A stretch of 64,000 bases of DNA from Variovorax sp. PBL-H6 (GTDB lineage: Bacteria > Pseudomonadota > Gammaproteobacteria > Burkholderiales > Burkholderiaceae_C): positions 4,464,001 to 4,528,000 of the forward strand of contig NZ_LR594659.1 in assembly GCF_901827155.1 (NCBI RefSeq), read 5' to 3'. The translations under genes and the position numbers were made by a program. Shown in pieces: positions 47,243-56,459 of the stretch (the first letter of the stretch is position 1; every line of letters starts with the position of its first letter). Below the pieces are notes generated by a model. It did no database searches. It worked only from the letters and a program-made list of their open reading frames with translations, and was not told the DNA's origin.

Positions 47243-48214
47243 TCAGCCGCGGCCGACCAGCCGCTTCAGTCCCAGCCACTGCTGCGACCAGAAGCCGCAG
47301 CCGTACTCCCGCAGGCGGCCCTGCGCATCCGGCTCGACTTGGTCGCGCACGCCCGTCGGGTCGTAACGCTGCTCGAAATTGACGGTGCAAAAGAGCATGT
47401 CCCACCAAGGCAGCAGCACGCCGAAGTTGTGGCCGCCGAGCGTGCGCGGGCCTTTCGACTCGTGACCGATGCCGATACTGTGGTGCAGGCGATGAAAACG
47501 CGGGCTGATCCAGAGCCGCTCGCCGAGGGCACCGAAGCTCCAGCGCAGATTGGCATGCTGCAGGCTCTCGCTCAGCTGAGTGAAGGCAACAATGGCGATG
47601 AACTGCCCTGGCGCCACGCCGATCAGCTGGGCCACCACGACGATGATCGAGTCGTGGATGAGATCATCGAGAAGGTGGTTGCGGTTGTCGCTCCACATGG
47701 TCATCTGGCGCTGCGAGTGGTGCAGCGAATGCAGCGCCCACCACCAGTTGAAGCGGTGCTGTCCACGATGGATGAGGTACTCGACGAAGTCCAGCACCAC
47801 CAGGTAGATCGCGAAAGCCACCCAGGGGATGTCGGTCAGCCCGGGCCAGAACTGGTCCAGGTGAGCGGAGCCCCAGCCGGCCGCCCGAACCGCGCCGAGC
47901 ATCTGGTCGAACAGCGGATCGATCGCAAAGAACATGGCCAGGCGAAACAGGCCCAGCCGATGGATCAGCGTGTAGAGGATGTCGGTGCGGATGGCCGGCC
48001 GGTCGATGACCGGCTCGGCCGGGCGCCAGCGCTGCAGCGGGCCGATGAGCGCGAGCAGCACACCCATCTGGATCAGCCCCACCAGCAGCCAGCCCGTGGC
48101 ATCGAAGGCGTCCTCGACCCAGCCGCCGAGACCCACGGCGTAGACCAGCGGCTGCACCGCAGCTTCGAAGAGCCACTGCTGTACGTTGGCGAAGATGTCG
48201 GTCAGCCAGTCCAT
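47243..48214 (-). CDS. Sterol desaturase/fatty acid hydroxylase family membrane protein
   Basis: 323-residue integral membrane di-iron enzyme. Histidine clusters HRGQHRFNWWWALHSLHHS and FHRLHHSIG, with a further HNFG, make the eight-histidine pattern of the family. Four or so helices precede. Hydroxylates or desaturates a lipid; the target is unknown. I start at ATG 48214 (MDWLTD) instead of the upstream in-frame start. 19 bp after the deacetylase stop. Confidence 0.88.
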   Translation of the reverse strand: MDWLTDIFANVQQWLFEAAVQPLVYAVGLGGWVEDAFDATGWLLVGLIQMGVLLALIGPLQRWRPAEPVIDRPAIRTDILYTLIHRLGLFRLAMFFAIDPLFDQMLGAVRAAGWGSAHLDQFWPGLTDIPWVAFAIYLVVLDFVEYLIHRGQHRFNWWWALHSLHHSQRQMTMWSDNRNHLLDDLIHDSIIVVVAQLIGVAPGQFIAIVAFTQLSESLQHANLRWSFGALGERLWISPRFHRLHHSIGIGHESKGPRTLGGHNFGVLLPWWDMLFCTVNFEQRYDPTGVRDQVEPDAQGRLREYGCGFWSQQWLGLKRLVGRG

Positions 48215-48233
48215 CGGCACAGCGTCACGCCAG

Positions 48234-49031
48234 TCAGCGATGCGACGCGATCCAGGCACGATACGCCGGATGCTGGCGAAGCGTCTCGAAGCAGAAGCCC
48301 TTGGCCTTGAGCCCGACGATCAAGGGCTCCAGCACTGCCGGCGCCCACGGGTCCTTGCGCGACCAGATGCCCAGGTGCGCGACCAGGATGTCGCCGGGTT
48401 GAATGCGGTCGAGGGCCTGCTGCAGGAGCTTCTCGTTGCTGAACTTCTCGCTCGGCAGCTCGTCGCCCAGGAGGCCGGCCGGCGACCAGCCCACATGCTC
48501 ATAACCGCAGGCCTTGGCCGCCGCCAGCAGTGTGGGCGAGGTCTTGCCGCCAGGGGCGCGGAACAGTGGCAGCGGTTGCTTGCCGGTGATGTGCCGCAGG
48601 CGATCGGACGCTTCGGCGATGTTGGCGCAGTACTGCTGCGCATCCCAGGTGAACTCCCGCCCGGCGAAGGCGCCGGAAGAGGGCTGGATGCGAAAGCGCG
48701 GGGCGGTACCCTTGATGTCACCGCGCCAGTAGGCGTGGTCGTAGGTGTGGGAGGCGAACTCGTGGCCCTCGGCCGCCCTCGCCTTCCACCATGGCGCCCA
48801 TTGATTGTCCAGGCTGTCACCGCCCGTCTGGGTGCGCTCGGCAGCGGCGAAGAAGGTAACACGCACATCCTGGCGCTTGAGGACATCGGCCACGAGTGGG
48901 GCCACGCCCATGTGGCCGGTGTCGAAGCTCATGTAGACCGGCTTGGCACAACTGCCCTGCGCGAGCGCGCTGGCGGGAGCGAAGGCCGCTACAAGAAGGA
49001 AGGAAGCGGCCGCAGCCTTAGCGCTTTGCAT
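48234..49031 (-). CDS. Secreted polysaccharide deacetylase family protein
   Basis: 265 residues with a 25-residue signal peptide (ending ALAQ). NodB homology: MSFDTG (metal/catalytic Asp), SHTYDHA (metal His), FRAPGGK and a C-terminal LVAHLG with histidine. Deacetylates an N-acetylated glycan in the envelope. Its start overlaps the stop of the beta-propeller gene by 14 bp, so they are likely expressed together. Confidence 0.87.
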   Translation of the reverse strand: MQSAKAAAASFLLVAAFAPASALAQGSCAKPVYMSFDTGHMGVAPLVADVLKRQDVRVTFFAAAERTQTGGDSLDNQWAPWWKARAAEGHEFASHTYDHAYWRGDIKGTAPRFRIQPSSGAFAGREFTWDAQQYCANIAEASDRLRHITGKQPLPLFRAPGGKTSPTLLAAAKACGYEHVGWSPAGLLGDELPSEKFSNEKLLQQALDRIQPGDILVAHLGIWSRKDPWAPAVLEPLIVGLKAKGFCFETLRQHPAYRAWIASHR

Positions 49032-50007
49032 GATCCAGGGTCCAGACCCCGTGCGGCGAGCGGCCGACGGGCACTTGCCTGACCACCTTGCGGCCCGCCA
49101 GGTCGATCACGCTGAGCTTCTTGGCCCAGCGCGAGGTCACGTAGAGCGTCTTGCCATCGGCCGAGACATCCATGCAGTCGGGTCCGCCAGGCACTGGATA
49201 GGTATCGCCGACCTGCAGTGTCTGCAGGTCGATGCGGCTGATGCTGTTGGCCACGCGGTTGCTCACGAAAACGCTGCGGCCGTCGCCGGCCGAGCGGAAC
49301 GCATGGGCGCCCTTGCCGGTCAGGATCTTGCCGACGGGCTTGGGCTGCGGCCCCGCGACGTCGAAGACTTGCACGCCGTCGCTGCCCGTGAGCCCCACCA
49401 GCAGGGTCTTGCCGTCGTGGATACCGAAAATGTCGGCAGGCATGGGACCGGTGGGGGTTCGCCAGCGGATGGTCTGGGTGGCAAGGTCGACGGCGACCAG
49501 TTCGTCGCTGTCCTGCATCGACACGTACGCGGTGGTGCTCTTGCCGTCGATCCAGATGTGGCTGGGCGTCTTGCCCGAGGAGATGCGCTTGACCAGCTTG
49601 GGCTCCTTGCCGTCCCAGCGGTAGATGTCGACGTGGTTGAGCCGGTTGCCGGCCGTGACGAACCACTTCATGTCGGGCGAGAAGCGCAGGTGGTACGGAT
49701 CGATGATGCCGTACACCACGCGCTGGACCTCCGCGGTGCGTGGATCGAGGAAGGTCAGCGAGTCGCCACCCGAGTTGGCGACGATCAGCGAGCTCTCGTC
49801 GGGGGAGAGGTAGAGATGGTGCGGCTCCTTGCCGGTCGGGATGCGCTGCTTCTCGCTCCAATTGGACGGATCGATCACGCTCACCGTGGCATCGAGCGAA
49901 TTGAGCACGAAGACCGGCGGCGGCTCGGCGGCCACGGAAGGCAGCACCAGGCAGGCAAACAAAAAGGCCGCAAAGACGCGGCCTGGGACGGAGAACTTGA
50001 AGCGCAA
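49018..50007 (-). CDS. YncE-like beta-propeller protein, secreted
   Basis: 329 residues with a signal peptide (RVFAAFLFACLVLPSVAA) and repeats of about 40 residues of the YVTN type (VFVLNSLDATVSVIDP, LYLSPDESSLIVANSGGDSL, LYVTSRWAKKLSVIDLAGRKV). A seven-blade propeller of the YncE/PQQ-like group, possibly binding a partner in the periplasm. The start MRFKFS at 50007 is well placed; the downstream deacetylase overlaps it. Confidence 0.87.
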   Translation of the reverse strand: MRFKFSVPGRVFAAFLFACLVLPSVAAEPPPVFVLNSLDATVSVIDPSNWSEKQRIPTGKEPHHLYLSPDESSLIVANSGGDSLTFLDPRTAEVQRVVYGIIDPYHLRFSPDMKWFVTAGNRLNHVDIYRWDGKEPKLVKRISSGKTPSHIWIDGKSTTAYVSMQDSDELVAVDLATQTIRWRTPTGPMPADIFGIHDGKTLLVGLTGSDGVQVFDVAGPQPKPVGKILTGKGAHAFRSAGDGRSVFVSNRVANSISRIDLQTLQVGDTYPVPGGPDCMDVSADGKTLYVTSRWAKKLSVIDLAGRKVVRQVPVGRSPHGVWTLDHAKR

Positions 50008-50037
50008 GGGGGACGTTCCGGAAGCAGGCTTCGAATT

Positions 50038-50796
50038 TTAACGATCGATCCTGTTCAATGGCTGACCGGCGCGTGCATTTCGCAGAGCCTCGACCTCGTC
50101 CGTTTCGAGCCACCGCCATTGGCCAGGCGCCAGGTCTTGCGGCAATGCGAGTGGGCCGATGCGGGACCTGTGCAAGGTCTCGACCCGATTTCCCACGGCA
50201 GCGAGCATGCGCTTGACCTGGTGATACTTGCCCTCCGTCAGCGTCAGCCGAAGCTGCAGCGGGCCGGCGGCTTCGCAAGCCGCTGCCCGCACCGGCTTGG
50301 GATCGTCGTCGAGCACCACGCCGGCCAGCAGACGTTCGAGCTGTCCGGGATCGATCGGATGCTTCGTGCCCACCTCGTAGATCTTCGGCACATGGTGCTT
50401 GGGGGAGCCCATGCGGTGGATGAACTGGCCGTCATCGGTCAGCAGAAGCAGCCCGGTGGTGTCCTGGTCCAGGCGCCCGATGGCCTGCACGCCCTGCACC
50501 GCGCCCTTGTTGGGCCGCTGGCGCAGGGGCGCCGGGAGCAGCGTGTAGATGCTGGGATAGGTCGAGGGCTTCTGCGAGCATTCGGTGCCAGCCGGCTTGT
50601 GCAGCATCAGGTAGGCCTTCTCGTGGTATTCCCACGCGCTGCCCTGCACGATGAAACGCAGGCCCTGAACCTCGAACTCCGTGGCCGGGTCAGTGACCGC
50701 CGTCCCATCCACCTGCACGAAGCCTTGTTGGATCAGCCCGGCGCAAACGCGCCGGGTGCCGAAGCCCTGCGTATAAAGGATCTCCTCGATGCGCAT
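50038..50796 (-). CDS. 16S rRNA pseudouridine synthase, RsuA type
   Basis: 252 residues. N-terminal S4-like RNA-binding domain (IEEILYTQGFGTRRVCAGLI) and RsuA-type catalytic domain with GRLDQDTTGLLLL (catalytic Asp) and KYHQVKRMLAAVGN. Expected to modify a single uridine in 16S rRNA, as RsuA does at 516. Starts at ATG 50796, overlapping the ggt stop by one base. Confidence 0.88.
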   Translation of the reverse strand: MRIEEILYTQGFGTRRVCAGLIQQGFVQVDGTAVTDPATEFEVQGLRFIVQGSAWEYHEKAYLMLHKPAGTECSQKPSTYPSIYTLLPAPLRQRPNKGAVQGVQAIGRLDQDTTGLLLLTDDGQFIHRMGSPKHHVPKIYEVGTKHPIDPGQLERLLAGVVLDDDPKPVRAAACEAAGPLQLRLTLTEGKYHQVKRMLAAVGNRVETLHRSRIGPLALPQDLAPGQWRWLETDEVEALRNARAGQPLNRIDR

Positions 50797-52532
50797 CAGT
50801 AGCCGAGGGCGAGCCCGGTGTTGCGGCGCGGATCGTTGGCGCCGTAGAAGCGGTTCTTGCCTACCGGCTTGCCGCCCAATGCAGGGGCGCCAACGATGAT
50901 CGCTGCCACGTGGTTGGCCGGCTGGGGCACTCCGAGGTTGTGTCCCATGTCGGTCAATATCTTGCGGGTGTCGGGACTGAGCGCGAACGTCTCGACATTG
51001 GTCACATCGGGCAGCCACTGCTGATGGAAGCGCGGCGCATCGACCGCCTCCTGCACGCTCATGCCGTAGTCCACCACGTTGAGGAGGGTGTGGAGGACCG
51101 CCGTGATGATGCGGCTGCCACCCGGCGTACCGACCACGAAGACGGGCTTGCCGTCCTTGGTCATGATGGTCGGGCTCATCGAGGAGAGTGGCCGCTTGCC
51201 CGGAGCGATGGCATTGGCTTCGCCCTGCACCAGACCGTAGAGGTTGGGCACGCCCACCTTGGAAGTGAAGTCGTCCATTTCGTTGTTGAGCAGCACGCCG
51301 GTGCCGGCCGCGGTGACCTTGGCGCCGAACCAGTCATTGAGCGTGTAGGTCACGGAGACTGCATTGCCCCACTGGTCGACGATCGAATAGTGAGTGGTGT
51401 TGCTGCCTTCATGCGGCGGCACGCCGGGCTTGAGATCCTTGGAGACGCCGGCCTTCTTGGGATCGATGACCGCGCGAATCTTCTCGGCATAGCCCTTGTC
51501 GAGCAGGCGGTCGAGGGGGTTCTTCACGAAATCGGGATCGCCCAAGTAGCTGTTGCGGTCCATGTAGGCGTGGCGCATGGCCTCGATTTGGTAGTGCACC
51601 GCCTCGGCCGAGCGGAAGCCTAGGTCCTTGAGCGGATAGCCCTCGAGGATGTTCAGCATCTCGCAGATCACCACCCCACCGGAACTCGGCGGGGGCGCCG
51701 AGATCACGCGGTAGCCCCGATAGTCGCATTCGACCGGCGCCAGCTCGCGCGTTGTGTACTGGTCGAGGTCGGCCTGGGTGATGATGCCCTTGCCCTGCTG
51801 GCTCGACTTGACGATGGCCGCACCGACGGAGCCCTTGTAGAAGCCCTCCGGCCCCTTCTGGCTGACGGCCTTGAGCGTTTTTGCCAGGTCCTTCTGCACC
51901 AGCTTCTGCCCGACCGCGAAGGGCTCGCCCTTGTTGAGGAAGATGGCGCCGCTTGCCGGGTCTTTCTTGAACTCGGCGCTGGCTGTCGCGAGCATGTCGA
52001 TGTCACCTTGCTCCAGCGTGAAGCCACGTTCGGCCAGCGCGATCGCAGGCGCAATCAGCGCAGCGCGCTGCAGCGTGCCGTACTTCTGGCGCGCCAGCTC
52101 GAGGCCTGAAACGGTGCCCGGAACACCGACCGCAAGATGGCCAAGCGTGCTCAGCCCCTTGACCACATTGCCGTCCTTGTCGAGGTACATATTGGCGGTT
52201 GCCGCCAGCGGCGCCTTTTCGCGGAAGTCGAGGAAGGTCTTGCGGCCGTCAGCCAGTTGCACAGTCATGAAGCCGCCGCCGCCCAGGTTCCCGGCCGCCG
52301 GATAGACCACTGCGAGCGCGTAGCCCACCGCCACCGCCGAATCGATGGCGTTGCCCCCGCGCTTGAGCACATCCACGCCCACCCTGGTCGCCAAATGCTG
52401 GGCACTCACCACCATGCCGTTCTCGGCCGCCGCAGGCGCCTGTGAAGCGGCATGCAATTGAGCCGCTGCGGCAAGCGCCAGGGCCGCCAACACACCGCTA
52501 CGCGCTGCCGTGGTCCATATGGGTTGTTTCAC
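50796..52532 (-). CDS. ggt: Gamma-glutamyltransferase precursor
   Basis: Periplasmic glutathione hydrolase/transpeptidase, 578 residues, made as a proenzyme that cuts itself. Signal peptide (1-28) then AENGMVVSAQHLATRVG; autoprocessing and nucleophile threonine in SNTTHYSIVD; oxyanion and glutamate-binding GTPGGSRI and LSSMSPT. Full length, both subunits present. No regulatory clue. Confidence 0.94.
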   Translation of the reverse strand: MKQPIWTTAARSGVLAALALAAAAQLHAASQAPAAAENGMVVSAQHLATRVGVDVLKRGGNAIDSAVAVGYALAVVYPAAGNLGGGGFMTVQLADGRKTFLDFREKAPLAATANMYLDKDGNVVKGLSTLGHLAVGVPGTVSGLELARQKYGTLQRAALIAPAIALAERGFTLEQGDIDMLATASAEFKKDPASGAIFLNKGEPFAVGQKLVQKDLAKTLKAVSQKGPEGFYKGSVGAAIVKSSQQGKGIITQADLDQYTTRELAPVECDYRGYRVISAPPPSSGGVVICEMLNILEGYPLKDLGFRSAEAVHYQIEAMRHAYMDRNSYLGDPDFVKNPLDRLLDKGYAEKIRAVIDPKKAGVSKDLKPGVPPHEGSNTTHYSIVDQWGNAVSVTYTLNDWFGAKVTAAGTGVLLNNEMDDFTSKVGVPNLYGLVQGEANAIAPGKRPLSSMSPTIMTKDGKPVFVVGTPGGSRIITAVLHTLLNVVDYGMSVQEAVDAPRFHQQWLPDVTNVETFALSPDTRKILTDMGHNLGVPQPANHVAAIIVGAPALGGKPVGKNRFYGANDPRRNTGLALGY

Positions 52533-52560
52533 CGAGATCTCCTTTTGGCAAAGGAGTGCA

Positions 52561-54156
52561 TCATGCCTCGATCAGCGCCTTTCGACGAAGGTCGCGCAAG
52601 GCCAGGGCGACCTGCCGCTGCGTGAATTCGCGCAGCGCCGCTTCTTCTGTCAACGGCTTCTCGTCCTTGATGAAACGCAGGCGTCCCGCACGGGCCTCGG
52701 CAGCCAGGTGCTGTGCCAGTGCGTCGTGCGAATGCTTGCCGTCGAGCAAGGGCAGCAAGCAACGCTCGAGCAAGGAGAGTCCCACCAGTTCGTGCCATTG
52801 GTTGCAGGCGACGGCCGTTGGTCCCGCACTCAACGCGAGACCTCGTGCATTGCGCGTTACGTCCGCCGCCCGCGGAAAGGCCGACACCGCGACGCTCGCC
52901 TGCGGCGGCGTGCGCCGGATGCGCACCGCGCCGAGGATCAGCAGTTCCTCGAGCATCGCCATGACCGGCGGCTCCACGGCAGCGCGGGGCTCGCCGGTGC
53001 GTGCCGAGACCGCGGCGATCAGCGCATCGATCGGCATGCTCGCCGGGTATCGTTCATCGAGCATCTGAGCCACGGCCTTGTGAACTGGTAGTCGCAGCGT
53101 GACCTTGAGGTTGCGTATCGCGCGGCAGACCTGCTCGCGCGCATCGAGCGTGAGCACCTCGCCGTCTTCGGCCGAGAAAACACCGGCGTACTCGAGTCCG
53201 CGGATGCGTGCGGCGTCGAGGCGATAGCGAATGTCCCCAGCACGCTCCTGCTTGACCAGAAGCGTCTGTCGAAAGGTCCTGTTGACCAGGAAATCCAGGT
53301 ACTGCTCCATCATGATCTGGCTGCCGCCGCATTCGCGCAGGAGGGGATCGCGCACCTTCTCCCCGTAGTTCTGGACGAACATGGTGGAGGGCTCTGCGTC
53401 GGCCAGATAGCTGAGGCCGTGGGCGCCGGCGCGTGCAGCGAATTCCTTGAAGTAGCAAGGCGCGTTGTGCGGCTCGAGGAACTCGTGCAGGAGGTAGTAC
53501 GCCCCCGAGTTGCGCACGATCGGCATGTTCTCTTCCAACGTCTTCTTGAGCACGCTGTCGGGCCGTGCCGACTGCTCCAGGAACTCGAGCATGCCGCGCG
53601 CGTAGGAAAGCTTTTCGTCGGGTTCGTCGCGCGGCGCGCCCCGCAGGATCATGGCATCGCGCACGATCTCGCGCGCCTTCCAGCCCGGGTACACGTTGTA
53701 GCTGATGTAGGCCACGCCTTCGGGCGCCAGGTTTTGCGAGCAGATGCGCAGGATCGCGTCTTGCACCGGCGCCGGCACCCAGCTGTAGACGCCATGGCAG
53801 ATGATGTAGTCGAACTGGCCGAAACTAGCGTCGATGCCCGTGATGTCCAGGGCGCGGAGTTCGATGTTCTTCAGTTGCGCTCGGTCGATGGCTGCCTGAC
53901 CCTGCTGTATCTGCACCGAGGACAGATCCACGCCCGTCATCGACGCCTCCGGATGGCGGGCGGCGATGGGGATCAGGTTTCCGCCGGCGGCGCAGCCCAG
54001 TTCGAGCACGCGCGCTTGCTTGATCGGCGGTGTGGGGAGGCCGAAAAGAAACGCGAGCGCCTCCAGGTGCTCGACCGTCGATTGCGGAAAGGGATGGGAC
54101 TCGTATGGAACGACATCGTAGTAGTTCGAGGTCGTGGGCGTGGTCGATGATTCCAT
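52561..54156 (-). CDS. Class I methyltransferase with regulatory domain
   Basis: 531 residues. N-terminal SAM-dependent methyltransferase: VLELGCAAGGNL (motif I), GVDLSSVQIQQ, and HGVYSWVP. C-terminal half (from about 215) is the methyltransferase regulatory domain seen in this family, with the winged-helix-like segment. Common in environmental proteobacteria, often near flagellar or secretion genes; here it stands alone. Substrate unknown. Confidence 0.85.
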   Translation of the reverse strand: MESSTTPTTSNYYDVVPYESHPFPQSTVEHLEALAFLFGLPTPPIKQARVLELGCAAGGNLIPIAARHPEASMTGVDLSSVQIQQGQAAIDRAQLKNIELRALDITGIDASFGQFDYIICHGVYSWVPAPVQDAILRICSQNLAPEGVAYISYNVYPGWKAREIVRDAMILRGAPRDEPDEKLSYARGMLEFLEQSARPDSVLKKTLEENMPIVRNSGAYYLLHEFLEPHNAPCYFKEFAARAGAHGLSYLADAEPSTMFVQNYGEKVRDPLLRECGGSQIMMEQYLDFLVNRTFRQTLLVKQERAGDIRYRLDAARIRGLEYAGVFSAEDGEVLTLDAREQVCRAIRNLKVTLRLPVHKAVAQMLDERYPASMPIDALIAAVSARTGEPRAAVEPPVMAMLEELLILGAVRIRRTPPQASVAVSAFPRAADVTRNARGLALSAGPTAVACNQWHELVGLSLLERCLLPLLDGKHSHDALAQHLAAEARAGRLRFIKDEKPLTEEAALREFTQRQVALALRDLRRKALIEA

Positions 54157-54313
54157 GTGTATCCTCCAGCGCGCCGGCCGCGGATGTCTCCGGTGCCTGC
54201 CGGAAGGCCGATCCCCTCCGGCTGCAGGCGCGAGCGAGGCGGACTATAGCCCGCGTGCGACACCGCGCGAGGAACGAGAAAGAAAGAACCAGAATTTGCA
54301 GTCGGCCCCGTTG

Positions 54314-55243
54314 CTAGTCGTTGCGAGTGGGCGCCGTGAGCAAATACACCGCGAGGTCAGCGAGACCGTGCGACAAGCCATACATGTGCTGGTACTGGAG
54401 TATTTGCCGCGCGACGAGTTGCAGGCGGGCGTTGAAGCCAGGATGGGGCTTCTGCTCCAGCAAGGGAGGCATGGCCGGGAGATGGTCACCGTATCGGAAT
54501 GGCTGCATGATGGGTTGAACATCGCCGCGCTGAAACTCCAATGCCATGCTCATGCGAGGGTGCTCGGCAAACTCGCTGGTCGGGCCGCCCCAGTGCATGA
54601 CGCACTGATTCCAGACCAGGTAATCGCCGGGCTTCGCTGGCAACGCGCGCGCCGCGAAGACGGGCATCGGCGGCTCGGGCATGCCCAAGGGGGTGCTGTA
54701 GCCGGGATCCATATGCTTCGGCACGATGTACATGCAGCTGTTGAGCGGGTTCGCGTCGGACAAGGGAATCCAGCAGGTGAGCGAGAGCGGTGAACCATCC
54801 GCGGCGAGTGAGCTGTGGCGATTGTCACGGTGTGGCTTCCAGCCGGTCTCCCCCTTTTTTGGATCGACGTGCCATGCCCAGAACGCCGGCAACGGCTTGA
54901 ACTCGGCGCCCAGGAAGTGCGCGAGCACGGGTCGGAGACGCGCGTAGCAAGCCCACGGCTCGTCGTAGACCCACGCGAACACGGCCGGCAGCCCCGCAGC
55001 GACGCAGCGCTTCACAGCCTCGCCCACGCGTGGCGCCAGCTGCTCGATCACCTCATCGCAGTCGTCGAAGTAACCGTCATTCGACATCCGCTGCCCGAGC
55101 CGTTCATAGCTCTGCCGCGGCGCGGTGCCGGCATCCGACCGCATCCCTCCAACGCAAAGTTGTGGCGCGAGCGAGCGCCAGAAGCTGGCATCGCACAGGT
55201 CACTCCAGGTGACAGCCTGCACAGAAGATGAAGTGATTGTCAT
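54314..55243 (-). CDS. Phytanoyl-CoA dioxygenase-like Fe(II)/2-oxoglutarate oxygenase
   Basis: 309 residues. The jelly-roll core has an HRD pair (KPHRDNRHSSL) as first iron ligands (His, Asp) and VMHWGG for the second histidine, followed by an arginine (HPRMSMALEF) that would bind 2-oxoglutarate. I start at ATG 55243 (MTITSS); upstream sequence in frame is the tmRNA region. Resembles bacterial PhyH-family oxygenases; substrate unknown. Confidence 0.8.
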   Translation of the reverse strand: MTITSSSVQAVTWSDLCDASFWRSLAPQLCVGGMRSDAGTAPRQSYERLGQRMSNDGYFDDCDEVIEQLAPRVGEAVKRCVAAGLPAVFAWVYDEPWACYARLRPVLAHFLGAEFKPLPAFWAWHVDPKKGETGWKPHRDNRHSSLAADGSPLSLTCWIPLSDANPLNSCMYIVPKHMDPGYSTPLGMPEPPMPVFAARALPAKPGDYLVWNQCVMHWGGPTSEFAEHPRMSMALEFQRGDVQPIMQPFRYGDHLPAMPPLLEQKPHPGFNARLQLVARQILQYQHMYGLSHGLADLAVYLLTAPTRND

Positions 55244-55366
55244 TGTGTGCCTCCCAGAAATGCGCGCCGGCCCGACAGAACCGCTCGGCGCGGCATCGTA
55301 CTTGAAGGGTGCATGGAGACAATGACCGATGTCCGACCGCCTGGGGCAAACCGCGACATCGTGAAC

Positions 55367-55385
55367 GCAAAGAGAACGTCTTTGC
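55367..55385 (-). terminator. Stem-loop after ssrA
   Basis: GCAAAGA and TCTTTGC form a 7-bp stem with a 5-base loop, 8 bp beyond the CCA end of ssrA. There is no good T-run, so termination by it alone is uncertain. Confidence 0.4.
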
Positions 55386-55393
55386 AAGTTGAA

Positions 55394-55779
55394 TGGTGGA
55401 GCTGGGGGGATTTGAACCCCCGTCCGCAAGCCTTCTTCGCGCAGATCTACATGTTTAGCGATCTGTTTTGAGTCTCGCCACCGGTGTCGCGCAGTCGCAC
55501 GCTACACCGGCCGCCAGTACCCTTGGATCTCGCCTTGATCCAAGGTACCCGGATCAAGGCCAGCCGACGTAGATTATCTTTGCAGCCGGGAGGCGCGGAT
55601 TGCTCCGTGCCCCCTTGCCCAGCCCATCGGCGTGCTGTTGCAAAGCTCACCGGCAATTAAGCGGCGAGTGCGAAACGTTCGTCGTTTGCAGTTAGTTTGT
55701 TTGAATCTGTTTTACGAGCGCATTCAGCTCGACATGCCCCGCTGCGATTCCGAACCCACGTCGAAACCAGTGCAGCCCC
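55394..55779 (-). ncRNA. ssrA: Transfer-messenger RNA (tmRNA)
   Basis: Rescues stalled ribosomes. 386 nt. The 5' end (GGGGCTGCACTGGTTTCGAC) and 3' end (TTCAAATCCCCCCAGCTCCA plus CCA) form the tRNA-like part with the expected T-arm. The tag frame at 55657-55689 reads ANDERFALAA and TAA, typical of betaproteobacteria. Confidence 0.95.
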
Positions 55780-55787
55780 AAGCAGGT

Positions 55788-55814
55788 ATTTTAGGTCTTT
55801 TCCAGTAGTTGCAA
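55788..55814 (-). promoter_or_regulatory. Likely ssrA promoter inside the end of gph
   Basis: TAAAAT (-10) lies 8 bp before the tmRNA 5' end and contains the gph stop codon; TTGCAA (-35, 4/6) is 15 bp further up, inside gph. Only 11 bp separate the two genes, so a separate promoter must lie here unless ssrA is processed from a gph transcript. Confidence 0.5.
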
Positions 55815-56459
55815 GAGCTGCAGGGGCGATTCGATGGCCGCGTCGGCTTCCCAGCGCGTGAGGTCTGCGTCTGCACCCATGTAGCCGTAGGCTGCGGCTA
55901 CGGTGCGCATGCCCGCGGCCCGCCCAGCTGCCATGTCGCGCTCATCGTCGCCCACGTAGATGCAGCGCTCAGGCGGCACGCCGAGTCGACGTGCCGCCTC
56001 CAAAAGGGGCTCGGGATGCGGCTTGGCATACGGGGTGGTGTCGCCGCTGACGATTGCACGCGCCGTGGCGAACAACGGCATCGCACGCGTGAGCGGCTCT
56101 GTAAAGCGGACCGACTTGTTGGTGACCACGCCCCACTGCAGGCCCTGTGCGCAAAGCGATGCCACTAACTCAGCCACGCCCTCGAATACCCGCGCGCGCA
56201 TCATCCGAGCTTCATAGTTGAGGAAAAATTCCTCGCGCATGGGCGCGAAATCCGGCACGTCGGGCGTGATACCAAAGGCCACCCCCAGCATCCCTCGCGC
56301 GCCAGCGCCGGCCATCGGGCGATAGCGCTCCAGCGGCAGCGAGGCCAGCCCGCGGTCGGTGCGCATTTGATCGGCAGCGGCGCCCAGGTCGGGTGCACTG
56401 TCGATCAGCGTGCCGTCCAGGTCGAACAAGACGGCTCTGGTCCCGGCAGTAGAGATCAT
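55791..56459 (-). CDS. gph: Phosphoglycolate phosphatase
   Basis: 222-residue HAD phosphatase, expected to dephosphorylate 2-phosphoglycolate. Motif I FDLDGTLIDSAPDL, motif II VTNKS, motif IV GDDERDMAAGRAAGM. It overlaps ubiG by 4 bp, a pairing known in many betaproteobacteria. Start ATG 56459. Confidence 0.9.
   Translation of the reverse strand: MISTAGTRAVLFDLDGTLIDSAPDLGAAADQMRTDRGLASLPLERYRPMAGAGARGMLGVAFGITPDVPDFAPMREEFFLNYEARMMRARVFEGVAELVASLCAQGLQWGVVTNKSVRFTEPLTRAMPLFATARAIVSGDTTPYAKPHPEPLLEAARRLGVPPERCIYVGDDERDMAAGRAAGMRTVAAAYGYMGADADLTRWEADAAIESPLQLLQLLEKT

Noticed and set aside
55394..55430. tRNA-like T-arm that might suggest a tRNA gene
   Set aside because: No anticodon arm; it is the 3' half of tmRNA, whose 5' half and tag frame lie upstream on the same strand.
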